A stretch of 64,000 nucleotides of DNA, from contig JADKCL010000001.1 in NCBI GenBank assembly GCA_016718825.1, forward strand, positions 62,001-126,000, read 5' to 3'. The translations under genes were made by a program, and so were the position numbers. Below, piece after piece: positions 35,396 through 44,035 of the stretch (the stretch's first letter is position 1; each line of letters begins with the position of its first letter). The notes below the pieces were generated by a model. That model did no database searches. It had not been told where the DNA came from and saw nothing but the letters and a program-made list of their open reading frames with translations. The DNA is from Bacteroidota bacterium (GTDB taxonomy: Bacteria > Bacteroidota > Bacteroidia > J057 > JADKCL01).

Positions 35396-36591
35396 TTATT
35401 GAGCCACCGACCGCACGATGATGCTAGAACTAAGCAACGCTGGGACCTGGAGAATGGTAGGGTAGCTGTTGCTGTGTTGCCAGCCCGCTTCTGCACCGAA
35501 AGCCTTCAGATAGTTGGTGAATGAATTGTGAAATGAAGATGTAATGTCGATCGGGGGATCGAAGGAATCGAGTGGCTTGAAGGTACCCTGTACCTGAGCA
35601 GCGCCAGACACGATTTGGGTGTAACCCCTGCTAGTCAAGATGCTCGCCAACATCGGCAAGATGCTGCCGTTCACCGCTCCCCATTCATCCTTCTGCTTAA
35701 ATGTCAACTTCTCAAAATCAATGTTGGCACCATAAACCGCAAACAAGGGCGAGTAGGGATTGCCATCCACGCTTTGTGAGATGTTGCTCGCTGTGCTAAA
35801 CAAGGGTGCAACATCCAGATCGCAACGTACCGCATCGCAGTTGCTCCCCAAGGTTGTGTCCCAGTTGGGCGGCGAAGTCTTGCCATTGAATGCTTGGTCG
35901 GAGTAAGCAGCAAAAGCCTGATTGCCCGCCGTTGGTGCGGCAAAGGTGATGCAGCTGATCGTGGATTGATTGGACGCATCCCAGGAGGATTGGTTGTCTG
36001 ATAGGTAAAGCGCCATCGTGCCGGCCAGCATGCCGCCCAAGCTGTGGCCCGTCACGCAAACATTGATTTTGGTGGGTTGGCCTCCATTTTGGGTCTGCCC
36101 CAGCAGAAAATCGTGCAGATTTGTTGGCGCTGCCGAGGAGCCTGGCGTTGATCCCAACATGGACAGCAACACATTCATCCCGATGCTGGTGGACTCTGAA
36201 ACCATTTCTGCTGGTGCAGGAATGGTGGTGTTTCCCAAGGGCCAAGGCATCATTTGCAACACATCAAAATCCTCCATGAACCAATTGAGGTTCGAGACGA
36301 AATTGGTGCCGCGGATGGCGACTGCATATTGGCTTTCGGATCGGCGATGTTTTGGGCGACAAACATGAAGTTGTCTTGGTACAGGGCGCCAGGCACGGTG
36401 TAGGGGGCAGCATACCAGACAATTTTCCATGGCGAGGCGGCAAGTGGTGGAATCTGCGGCATGGCTGTTTGAATGAGGCCAAGCATGGTGTTTTCCTGTT
36501 CCGGGGTGGTGAAATTCTCTCCCGTATAGGCGAGGTAGGCGAAGCTCAACATGACTTGACGTTGCGCGAGATTTTGGATCGTGGTACTCAT
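35396..36591 (-). CDS. Class 3 lipase-like protein, apparent 1-base frameshift
   Basis: About 398 residues when two frames are joined. The N-terminus (MSTTIQNLAQRQVMLSFAY to NIADPKAN) is in one frame and the catalytic part (QYAVAIRGTNF onward) in another; one missing base near 36331-36332 (a GG run on the plus strand) restores continuity. The nucleophile elbow VTGHSLGGMLAG, an Asp in CDLDVAPLF and a His in FHNSFTNYL give the Ser-Asp-His triad of fungal-type (class 3) lipases. No signal peptide is seen, which is odd for a lipase. The second frame alone can be read back to 36679, but its first 110 residues look non-coding and run through a repeat element. Confidence 0.75.
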
Positions 36592-36617
36592 TGCAGTACG
36601 AGTTGGAATTTTTCATT

Positions 36618-36679
36618 TGCCTACTCTCTTTCGTCTTCCGCTTGTGGCGGATGGCGGGTTTTGGGCTACCCCCGGCCAT
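36618..36679. repeat. Copy 2 of the ~63-bp dispersed repeat
   Basis: Same sequence as the copy at 35281-35343 apart from a few substitutions (CCGCTTGTGGCGG in the hairpin). Read on the minus strand it would encode PGVAQNPPSATSGRRKRVG if translated, but no gene clearly uses it. Confidence 0.85.
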
Positions 36680-36718
36680 TGTACCTGGGAGGGGGAAGGC
36701 CCCACTCCCGCGTTTGGA

Positions 36719-37279
36719 TTACTTGGATTCTGATGCGAGGGGACTGGATTGGGCCTGTGCGCCGAGTGAGTCCAAAAGGGCGAGGGCATTGATATTGCGT
36801 GCCTCAAGGTCTGGATATATCGGCGTGCGGGAAAGTTCGAGGACGAGTTGGGTCGTGCCATTCTGCTGAAGCTGCGCGACGACGGTGGCGTAGAGTTGCG
36901 TGCCGCCGAGTTGGCCAATCCATGTGGTGATGGCCGTGGTATGATCGAGCATTTCTGCCTCGTTGCCGGCCGACATTTGGTTGCCGTTGCCGGATTGGAT
37001 GCCTTCTGCGAGCGCCTCGGACACTGCCTCCATCGAATTCCATTCGGCGGAAATGGTCACAATCAAGGAGCTTTTGGTGGGATCGCTGAACAGGGTCGCG
37101 CCATTGGCGATTTCATTGTGCAGCCAAGTGGAAGAGGTCTGCGTGCCAGCGAAATTTTTCCAGGCTTGGAGCCAGTTTTCTTCCGGGCGGAGGTTTTGGG
37201 CAGCGACGGCGCCGAAAGTCAGGACAAAAGCCAACAAGGTGGCGAAGATTCTGGTGCGGGTGGTGGAAGTCGTTTTCAT
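36719..37279 (-). CDS. Small secreted protein of unknown function
   Basis: 186 residues starting MKTTSTTRTRIFATLLAF with a signal peptide ending AVAAQ. The mature part has an alpha/beta pattern and no cysteines or enzyme motif I recognise (LVITISAEWNSMEAV-like strand, then TQLYATVVAQLQQNGTTQLVL). It is the only member of the cluster with an export signal. The frame can be extended 14 codons upstream, but the signal peptide fits the chosen start. Confidence 0.7.
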   Translation of the reverse strand: MKTTSTTRTRIFATLLAFVLTFGAVAAQNLRPEENWLQAWKNFAGTQTSSTWLHNEIANGATLFSDPTKSSLIVTISAEWNSMEAVSEALAEGIQSGNGNQMSAGNEAEMLDHTTAITTWIGQLGGTQLYATVVAQLQQNGTTQLVLELSRTPIYPDLEARNINALALLDSLGAQAQSSPLASESK

Positions 37280-37367
37280 CTTTGTGATTATTGGGTTGGA
37301 CAAATATTTAGTGCCTTTCAATAATCCAAAGTTGGGGGGTTGGGGATCGGTTTTTCAGCGTAGAATG

Positions 37368-37388
37368 CCCTGATTTAAGAAATCAGGG
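37368..37388. repeat. Nine-base-stem hairpin
   Basis: CCCTGATTT and AAATCAGGG with a three-base loop, in the gap before the kinase-fragment pseudogene. No T-tract on either strand. Confidence 0.5.
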
Positions 37389-37417
37389 GGATTTGCGGGG
37401 GGAGTACGTAGAAATAC

Positions 37418-37630
37418 GTGTTCTGTAAAAGGGAATTAGCTGAGACGGTGAAATTGAGCATCAAACGCGCAAAGCGAAAATTGTCGAAGGCTGGAGTTGA
37501 GGGTAATTTAAAGGAAGCGAGGGAATTGCTCAATGTGGCGATCGTGATGATAAGGGAGTTTGCCACGATTGACCTTGAGCATCCGGTAGGTATTCCAAGG
37601 TCAATCTTAAGCAATTGCCTTAACGGTTAG
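37418..37630 (+). pseudogene. Remnant of a NarL-type histidine kinase dimerisation domain
   Basis: A 70-codon frame opening at GTG. Its text ETVKLSIKRAKRKLSKAGVE aligns with STVKMSLKLSQRKLAKDGVE of the intact kinase 3 kb downstream, and similarity continues (ELLNVAIVMIRE against EMLDSAIGSVRQ). The preceding histidine box and following ATPase domain are missing and the C-terminal codons are unrelated. I read it as a decayed fragment on the same strand as the intact kinase. The rest of this 377-base gap holds only the hairpin at 37368. Confidence 0.5.
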
Positions 37631-37656
37631 ACTAAAACACGTAAACCGTCCAAACA

Positions 37657-39390
37657 TTATTGGATGATCATCTCTTCCGTCTGAAGATCTACGCACAGTA
37701 TGGAGCTGCGAGAATTGGTTCCGACGAGCAAATCAAGATACTTCTCGCGGTCTACTCCTAATACTGGTTGTGGTTGGCCGTTTTCATCAATAAATTGAAC
37801 GCATGGATCATAGATCTTTGCATTCTCATCAAATTGATCGCCGATATACGCCACTTGATGAAATTGAAAACGCCCGGCAGATTGCTTTTTTGTCGACCCT
37901 AGGGGCCACAAAGAATTCAGACTAAAGCCTTGATCTGGAATGTTCGTGGTTTTTATCATTCCGATTTTCAGCGTGCCGCCAATGCTATTTGCCAGCAGAA
38001 GCAAAGCCCTGGAAAGGTCCACACAATCAACCGCAATTGGTCCTGCGAGGAGGCCTGAAATCGTTTCCATCAATTCAACCGCATCGATTTCCAAGGAACC
38101 GATAGGCATTTTATCCTGATCGTTGGTGCGATAGGTTGTAAATCGATTCACCCTGCCATCGTAGACAAAGTGGCTAGAGTTGGCCAATTCTTTGGTGATG
38201 AAGGTGGCAACTTCATCTGGATTCGTTGCTCCCGCAGCTAGCCGACAAGCATTGATGACCAATCCAACATGCGGTGGCGTATTTCTTGATGGATTCACGA
38301 GCTTAGGGTCGTGTGCAGCCCAAGGGAAAGTCGGGTAACCGACTGTCAGGTAGATGCAGACGTGCACGCGTTCGATATCAATCCACTCGGTTTCGAGGAG
38401 GGAAGGATCGCCGAGGCAATATTGCCACAGCCAGGTCTTTGGATATTCCCCAACGACCTTATGATCTGGAATCAATGGCTGCGTATCTACCTCAAAAGGT
38501 AAGTAGCCCGTGTACTTCCCGAAAGCAGAAATAAGTTTAGCTTCTGCATGATTGGCCCAAAAGTGGCATGCCATTGTTGTGACCAAATAAGATTCTTGTG
38601 GCCCTTCAATAATTGCACGTACATTCGAAACCCTGCATGCGAAATCTGGGTTGGAAGTCTCAAAAGAACACCAAACCAATTGATTTCCATTTATGGAGTC
38701 GATTGGATAAGCGACAATACAATTCGAATGCGGCGGATATTCGGGGGAAAACGGCCGATGCATCGCGAGTGCACGTGAGACATCATCACCAGAACGGTAA
38801 TAAAACTTGGTTGCAGACAACTTGATCCCATCCTCGCGGATTTCACCTGTAGAAGGAGTGATCTCCCTCTTTGGAATTACACTTGGCGAACGAGGGATAT
38901 TGGCAGAAGCTGCAAGGAGATTGAGTCCTGTCACTTGTTTTGCAACATCCGACAAGACGATGGAACAAGTGTAAAATCCGCAGGGTGTCGGTGCATACGG
39001 AAGATAACTGGGGACGCTCAACGCATGGTTGGTCGCTGGATCGGGATTCACTGCTTGCCAAGAACCAACAACAGATGAACTTGAGTTCGAAGGGAATGGC
39101 ATGTTCACCATCGCAATTCCACCATTGCTGTCTGCAAAAACGACGGTTTGTGCGGTGATTTCGTGGATGAGTTCGACAGCTATTCCATTCTTGCACATCA
39201 CCCAGATTTGGTTGATGGCGGGACTTGGGGTCATTTCCTTTACAAATGCAAATTCGATCCGAGACGTGCCAAAATTGATGAACCCGTTTGGCGAATCAGC
39301 TGCAATCAGATCAGCTGTTCCCATCAAACCATCAATGGTGCTAATCTTGGCGACAAAAACAGCACTTATTCCAAATTCAACTGTGTCCAT
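37657..39390 (-). CDS. Large orphan protein with a transglutaminase-like C-terminal Cys/His/Asp pattern
   Basis: 577 residues, no signal peptide or membrane helix. Residues 1-170 look like beta-strands, 180-400 are mixed. The C-terminal part has AVDCVDLSRALLLLANSIGG (about 445-465) followed by QFHQVAYIGDQFDENAKIYD (about 513-532). A Cys starting a helix, then a His on a strand and an Asp in YDP is the arrangement of transglutaminase/papain-like cores. I infer a transglutaminase-like or cysteine-protease-like fold; the overall family is unknown to me. It is the second gene of the orphan cluster, 76 bases after the 154-residue protein. Confidence 0.65.
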   Translation of the reverse strand: MDTVEFGISAVFVAKISTIDGLMGTADLIAADSPNGFINFGTSRIEFAFVKEMTPSPAINQIWVMCKNGIAVELIHEITAQTVVFADSNGGIAMVNMPFPSNSSSSVVGSWQAVNPDPATNHALSVPSYLPYAPTPCGFYTCSIVLSDVAKQVTGLNLLAASANIPRSPSVIPKREITPSTGEIREDGIKLSATKFYYRSGDDVSRALAMHRPFSPEYPPHSNCIVAYPIDSINGNQLVWCSFETSNPDFACRVSNVRAIIEGPQESYLVTTMACHFWANHAEAKLISAFGKYTGYLPFEVDTQPLIPDHKVVGEYPKTWLWQYCLGDPSLLETEWIDIERVHVCIYLTVGYPTFPWAAHDPKLVNPSRNTPPHVGLVINACRLAAGATNPDEVATFITKELANSSHFVYDGRVNRFTTYRTNDQDKMPIGSLEIDAVELMETISGLLAGPIAVDCVDLSRALLLLANSIGGTLKIGMIKTTNIPDQGFSLNSLWPLGSTKKQSAGRFQFHQVAYIGDQFDENAKIYDPCVQFIDENGQPQPVLGVDREKYLDLLVGTNSRSSILCVDLQTEEMIIQ

Positions 39391-39466
39391 TTGACTTTCC
39401 TGCCTGGAACGATCCCCGTCGCGTATGCGGTTTAGTGGAAATGCAGATCACATCGATGAAAACGGT

Positions 39467-39931
39467 CTATTTTCCGCCAGCGGCAACTGGGGCCACCAGG
39501 GTAAATGTCTCCCCATCATAACTGATATACCACTTCTGTCCTTCTGTCGGATCTTGGTCGTCAGTAAAACTGACGTCAACAGACATGCCCAACTGCTTGC
39601 AATCATCCATCACTGGAAAATTCTCCCCTGGAGCATCAATCACGGCGGTTCGTTCTTGATTGGACTCCACCGTTCCGATGGTACCTTGGCCATTTGTAGG
39701 AACCCGACTTACCAAATTGTACGTTCCGTCTCCGCCTTCGGCACCAGGGGTATTATACTTAACATACCACACTTGCCCCTTTGCCAAACTTGAGAATGCG
39801 CCATCGTAATACCAGGTAACAATTTTGCCACAAGTGACCGACGATGGCATTGAACTACCGAGCACCTTGACGGGCGCCACTGCACCTTGTTCGTCTATAC
39901 CATCAAGCGTTATTTGACCGTTATCTTCCAT
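39467..39931 (-). CDS. Small orphan protein with an internal duplication, first gene of the cluster
   Basis: 154 residues, no signal peptide. Two halves share a pattern: KGQVWYVKYNTPGAEGGDGT followed by YNLVSRVP, and EGQKWYISYDGETFTLVAPV, suggesting two copies of a small beta-module. There are two cysteines, one in each half (VTCGK, DDCKQ). The composition is acidic and no family is recognised. It precedes the transglutaminase-like gene on the same strand and is divergent from the two-component kinase. Confidence 0.6.
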   Translation of the reverse strand: MEDNGQITLDGIDEQGAVAPVKVLGSSMPSSVTCGKIVTWYYDGAFSSLAKGQVWYVKYNTPGAEGGDGTYNLVSRVPTNGQGTIGTVESNQERTAVIDAPGENFPVMDDCKQLGMSVDVSFTDDQDPTEGQKWYISYDGETFTLVAPVAAGGK

Positions 39932-40088
39932 GTTTATGTATTTTGAAGTTGGATTCTAAAAGGGTGAAGTTAGAAAAAATACGGACCGTTCCAAATGGTA
40001 GCCACCAATCGCTTGTGGTTTCCATGACAACCATGGATCCAAGAAGATCGTGGACGAAGGATTGATCAGTAGTAAGTCATCGTCTGAA

Positions 40089-40123
40089 TTTGACCCAAAA
40101 TAGAGCGAGAATCTCTATCTTGG
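40089..40123 (+). promoter_or_regulatory. Promoter of the two-component operon
   Basis: TTTG (40089-40092), a 23-base spacer, and TATCTTGG (40116-40123), ending four bases before the kinase ATG. Spacing fits Bacteroidota promoters; the -7 box has one mismatch. Confidence 0.55.
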
Positions 40124-40127
40124 CCCA

Positions 40128-43100
40128 ATGAGTTTCCAGAATGTTGCCGGTGGAAATTGGAGAAGGTCCAAGAAGTCAATTCTGGTGGCTTGTTTTTTCG
40201 TCTTTGTCGTGGGCAATCTTTATTGTCAAATTGGGCAGCCCTTCATCACTAATTTTCTACCGACTTCCTACCGATCCCCCGATTACACCAGTTCACCCAA
40301 TAACTGGGGGGTAATTGCAGATCGAAACGGGATCCTTTATTTTGGGAATGAAAATATCGTACTCACCTACGATGGCAAAAAGTGGGCTGCCGCACAAGGT
40401 ACGCGGGACCAGAAATTTTTCAAGATGGCAGCGGGTAGAGACGGAAGGATTTACACCGGTGGGCTTGGTGATCTCGGTTCCTTTAGCGCCAATCGCAAGG
40501 GTGAAACCGTGTTTGAATCCATGCGCCATTTGCTTCCCAAAGAAGCACTTACATTTGAAAAAATCTTGAATGTCGTTTCGGATGGAAATGGCAATGTATA
40601 CTTTTTAGACAAGAATTGGCTGTTCTGCTGGGACGGGAATAAATTTACCACTTGGCGAAGCAAAACGACCTATCGCAAAGCCTTTTCTACCCAAGGAAAG
40701 ATTATCGTCCAGACCACCAATGACGGTCTTTGGTCATTTGAAAATGGTGTTAGTGGTAAAATCGGGAATTCGGAAGCCATCGATTCCCTCACCCTCAAAG
40801 GTGTGCATCTTCTATCGGCATCAAAGGGATCCACATCAATCCTTCTAACCAAGGACCAAGGGATGTACCTCTTTGATGGGCAAGGATTGGAAAAAATATC
40901 CTCCCCGATGGATAGCGTGGTGGTAATTAATACAAACACATTGCCCAATGGTAGAATCGCCGTTGCGACAGAGGAGCATGGTCTGTATATTTTGGATGTA
41001 CAGGATCTGACTTTTACTGTCGTCAATGAAAACCAAGGCCTTCATTCAAATGAGCTCACGTTTCCTTATGCAGATGGTCGCGACAATATCTGGCTCGCCT
41101 CCCAGATCGGTGTCAGCAGCGTTCCGTATCCGATAGCATTGCGGAAAGTCAACTCAACTGGCAAAGCAAAGCCATTGGTAATGGCAATGTTTGATTACAA
41201 GGATGAGTTTTTTCTCGGCACAACCGTAGGTGGAAGGTTGTTGCAAAAAGACGATCCCGATTGTCGCTCACGAATCCTTCCTGAAAGCAATGGATTCGTC
41301 AATGGATTTGTTTTGTTTCAAGATGCTGTATTGATTGCATCGAGGAGAAGCGGCATTTTAAGCTACAAGAACGGGATCGAAAGCAAGATTTCGGATTACC
41401 CTGCAACGGCCATTTGCCTATCAAAAACGGAGCCCAATCGACTATTTATCGGCACTGACATAGGGTTATATTCCTTGCGCTGGGAGGATGGCAAATGGAA
41501 GGACGAGGGAAAAATCCAAGGGATTGAGCATGAGGTTAGGCACTTGCAGGCATTGCCCAATGGCGACTTGTGGGCGAGTTTTACCAAAGTTTCCCGCATA
41601 CAATTCAAGCCTGGATTCACAAATCCGATTGTAACGACCTTTGATTCGACAAATGGTTTTGTGTCTGATCATCTCGAATTCGATTTGTCGGAGCATGATG
41701 GGAAGATCCTGTTTGGATCCAACCGGGGCATCTTTCACTTCGACGAAAGGCAACAGAAGCTCGTTCCAGAAACCCTGTTTGGGCAGCGCTTTGCCGACCA
41801 AGGCCATGGCGCACGCCACCTCACCCAAGACCTCCTAGGCCAAATCTGGCTCTACGACGGCACCCGCACAGGCTTCCTTCGCAAAGACCAAAACGGCCAA
41901 TGGCAATGGAACGACCTCCCGCTCCGGCGCATGGAGGACCAGGAAGTCTGGTGCATTTACCCCAGCCCCGACAGCCTCATCTGGATCGGCACCACGACCA
42001 CGCTGTATTGCTACGACCCGCGGATTCCGAAGGATTACCACGTTCCCTACCATACCCTCATCGACCGCGTGACCGTCAACGATACTCAGGTCGTTTTCTA
42101 TGGCAATTATGCCGATGCCAACGGCCTTCTCACCGACATTCAGCCCGACAATTACAAGCTCACATTCCCATTCGAACGCAACAACATCGCATTCTCCTAC
42201 ACCGCCACAAGCTACGAATACCCCGAAAAAACCGTCTTCAGCCATTGGCTTGAAGGTTTGGAAGACGATTGGTCGCCGTGGGGACCCGAAAGCGACAAGG
42301 CCTACAACGACCTGCCCGAAGGCACTTACACCTTCCATGCCCGCTCCAAGAATCTCTACGACACCCTCGGCAAGGAAGCCGCTTATACCTTTACCATTCT
42401 GCCGCCATGGTACCGCACTTGGTGGGCTTATGCATTATATATGTTTGCCGCCATCGGCATGGTAGTTCTCATCGTGCGTTGGCAAGTCGGGCGCGCCAAC
42501 CGCAAGCAGGAAGTCGCACGCGAGCGCGAGCGGCAACAGCAACGCGCCATCTTGCAAACCACCGTCGAAACCCAAGAGTCCGAACGCATCCGCATCGCGC
42601 GTGACCTGCACGACGAAGTCGGCGCCCTGCTCTCCACCGTCAAAATGAGCCTCAAACTCAGCCAACGCAAACTCGCCAAGGATGGCGTGGAAACTTCGCT
42701 GGACGAATCAACCGAAATGCTGGACTCGGCGATCGGCTCTGTGCGGCAGATTTCCCACGACCTTTTGCCGCCAAGTCTGGAGTCGCTCGGACTTTGTGCC
42801 GCCTTGGCCCAACTCGCCAGCAAAACCGCGCAGCTTTCAGGCATCCCCTTCGAATGCATCCTCATCCAAGAACCGCCAAGACTTGAGATTCGCACCGAAC
42901 TCACCCTTTACCGCGTCGTCCAGGAATTGATTTCGAATTCGCTCAAGCATTCCCAAGCGACAGAACGCAAGCTTACGCTCGGGTATGCGGATGGGCAGTT
43001 CACCATGCTGTTTCAAGACAACGGTGTCGGATTTGACCTCTCCAAGGTCAAAGACAGCGGTGCCGGACTCGGACTTAGGGGAATGGAAAGCAGGGTGGAT

Positions 43101-43175
43101 GCCCTGGGGGGCAAGCTGCGATTCGAAGCGGCACCGGGCCAAGGCTTTTTGGCAGAGATATCCTTGCGGGTCTAG
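40128..43175 (+). CDS. Two-component propeller sensor histidine kinase (Reg_prop/Y_Y_Y, HisKA_3)
   Basis: 1015 residues. A signal anchor (KKSILVACFFVFVVGNLYC) precedes about 600 residues of periplasmic beta-propeller repeats (DRNGILYFGNE, LPNGRIAVATEEHGLYIL, GRDNIWLASQIGVSSV) and a Y_Y_Y domain (about 660-755, KLTFPFERNNIAFSYTATSY). A single membrane helix (about 763-783) leads to HisKA_3 with the phospho-acceptor in ARDLHDEVGALL (His about 827) and HATPase_c (NSLKHSQA, DNGVGFDLS, GLGLRGMESR). The response regulator follows 17 bases later. Unlike the hybrid SusR-like kinases, the receiver is a separate protein. The signal is unknown; polysaccharide sensing is common for this architecture but no PUL is present. 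Confidence 0.93.
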   Translation: MSFQNVAGGNWRRSKKSILVACFFVFVVGNLYCQIGQPFITNFLPTSYRSPDYTSSPNNWGVIADRNGILYFGNENIVLTYDGKKWAAAQGTRDQKFFKMAAGRDGRIYTGGLGDLGSFSANRKGETVFESMRHLLPKEALTFEKILNVVSDGNGNVYFLDKNWLFCWDGNKFTTWRSKTTYRKAFSTQGKIIVQTTNDGLWSFENGVSGKIGNSEAIDSLTLKGVHLLSASKGSTSILLTKDQGMYLFDGQGLEKISSPMDSVVVINTNTLPNGRIAVATEEHGLYILDVQDLTFTVVNENQGLHSNELTFPYADGRDNIWLASQIGVSSVPYPIALRKVNSTGKAKPLVMAMFDYKDEFFLGTTVGGRLLQKDDPDCRSRILPESNGFVNGFVLFQDAVLIASRRSGILSYKNGIESKISDYPATAICLSKTEPNRLFIGTDIGLYSLRWEDGKWKDEGKIQGIEHEVRHLQALPNGDLWASFTKVSRIQFKPGFTNPIVTTFDSTNGFVSDHLEFDLSEHDGKILFGSNRGIFHFDERQQKLVPETLFGQRFADQGHGARHLTQDLLGQIWLYDGTRTGFLRKDQNGQWQWNDLPLRRMEDQEVWCIYPSPDSLIWIGTTTTLYCYDPRIPKDYHVPYHTLIDRVTVNDTQVVFYGNYADANGLLTDIQPDNYKLTFPFERNNIAFSYTATSYEYPEKTVFSHWLEGLEDDWSPWGPESDKAYNDLPEGTYTFHARSKNLYDTLGKEAAYTFTILPPWYRTWWAYALYMFAAIGMVVLIVRWQVGRANRKQEVARERERQQQRAILQTTVETQESERIRIARDLHDEVGALLSTVKMSLKLSQRKLAKDGVETSLDESTEMLDSAIGSVRQISHDLLPPSLESLGLCAALAQLASKTAQLSGIPFECILIQEPPRLEIRTELTLYRVVQELISNSLKHSQATERKLTLGYADGQFTMLFQDNGVGFDLSKVKDSGAGLGLRGMESRVDALGGKLRFEAAPGQGFLAEISLRV

Positions 43176-43192
43176 ATTGAACCTGCACCGCG

Positions 43193-43918
43193 ATGTTACC
43201 ACAGCGGATTTTTCCTATCTTTCCTCCCAAAGTGCCACAAGTGTCAAGTCCCAACCCCATCAAAGTCGCTCTCACCGATGACCACAAGCTCTTTCGCAAG
43301 GGCATGATCGCCTTGCTCGAAGATGCCGAAGGCATGCAAGTGCTCTTTGAGGCAGGCAACGGCATCGAATTGCTCCAAAAACTCTCCGAAGGAAACCTGC
43401 CCGATGTCATCCTGCTCGACATTACCATGCCGGAGATGGATGGCATCGCCGCCCTCCAACGCATTCGCAGCGAATTTCCCACGGTCAAGGTCGTCATGCT
43501 CACGATGAACCAAGACGACGCGATGATCCTGCACCTGATCGAATTGGGCGCCAACGGGTACCTGCTCAAGGAATCCGATCCGGACGAGGTCGAAATGGCC
43601 ATCCGCGCGGTCATGGAAACTGGATTTTATTTCAATGACCGCGTTTCACGTGCCATGCTCTCCAAGATCGTAAAAGGCGACAAGTTCAAGCCGGTGTTCG
43701 CTGGTTTGGTGCAACTGACCGACCGCGAAGTTGAAATCTTGGACCATGTCTGCCGTGGCCTCACCAATCCGGAAATCGGCGACAAACTTTTTATCTCCGC
43801 GCGCACTGTCGAAGGTCACCGCCAAAACATCATGGAAAAAATGGGCGTGCGCAACACGGCTGGCATGATCATCTACGCCATCAAAAAAGGCTGGGTGGCG
43901 CTGGATGAAATCCAATAA
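43193..43918 (+). CDS. NarL/LuxR-family response regulator
   Basis: 241 residues: receiver domain (about 22-140) with the phospho-acceptor Asp in VILLDITMPEMDG (about residue 78), acidic pair in LTDDHKLF, Thr in MLTMNQ and Lys in LLKESDP; then a LuxR-type helix-turn-helix (about 170-235, LTDREVEILDHVCRGLTNPE, SARTVEGHRQNIMEKMGV). Cytoplasmic DNA-binding partner of the upstream kinase. The first 20 residues before NPIKVALTDD are not part of the domain, and a GTG start inside them is possible. Confidence 0.93.
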   Translation: MLPQRIFPIFPPKVPQVSSPNPIKVALTDDHKLFRKGMIALLEDAEGMQVLFEAGNGIELLQKLSEGNLPDVILLDITMPEMDGIAALQRIRSEFPTVKVVMLTMNQDDAMILHLIELGANGYLLKESDPDEVEMAIRAVMETGFYFNDRVSRAMLSKIVKGDKFKPVFAGLVQLTDREVEILDHVCRGLTNPEIGDKLFISARTVEGHRQNIMEKMGVRNTAGMIIYAIKKGWVALDEIQ

Positions 43919-44035
43919 GCAAACCCCAATGACGATCTTTGCAGATAGCGTACCAAGCGGCAGCGCCTGAAGAGATTTGGATATTCGGATTATCCTGTTG
44001 ATTTTTCGGATGTGCAGTTCTCGCCACTTCAACGC

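Noticed and set aside
34580..39931. Prophage or transposon carrying the accessory cluster
   Set aside because: No integrase, transposase, terminal repeats or tRNA attachment site found.
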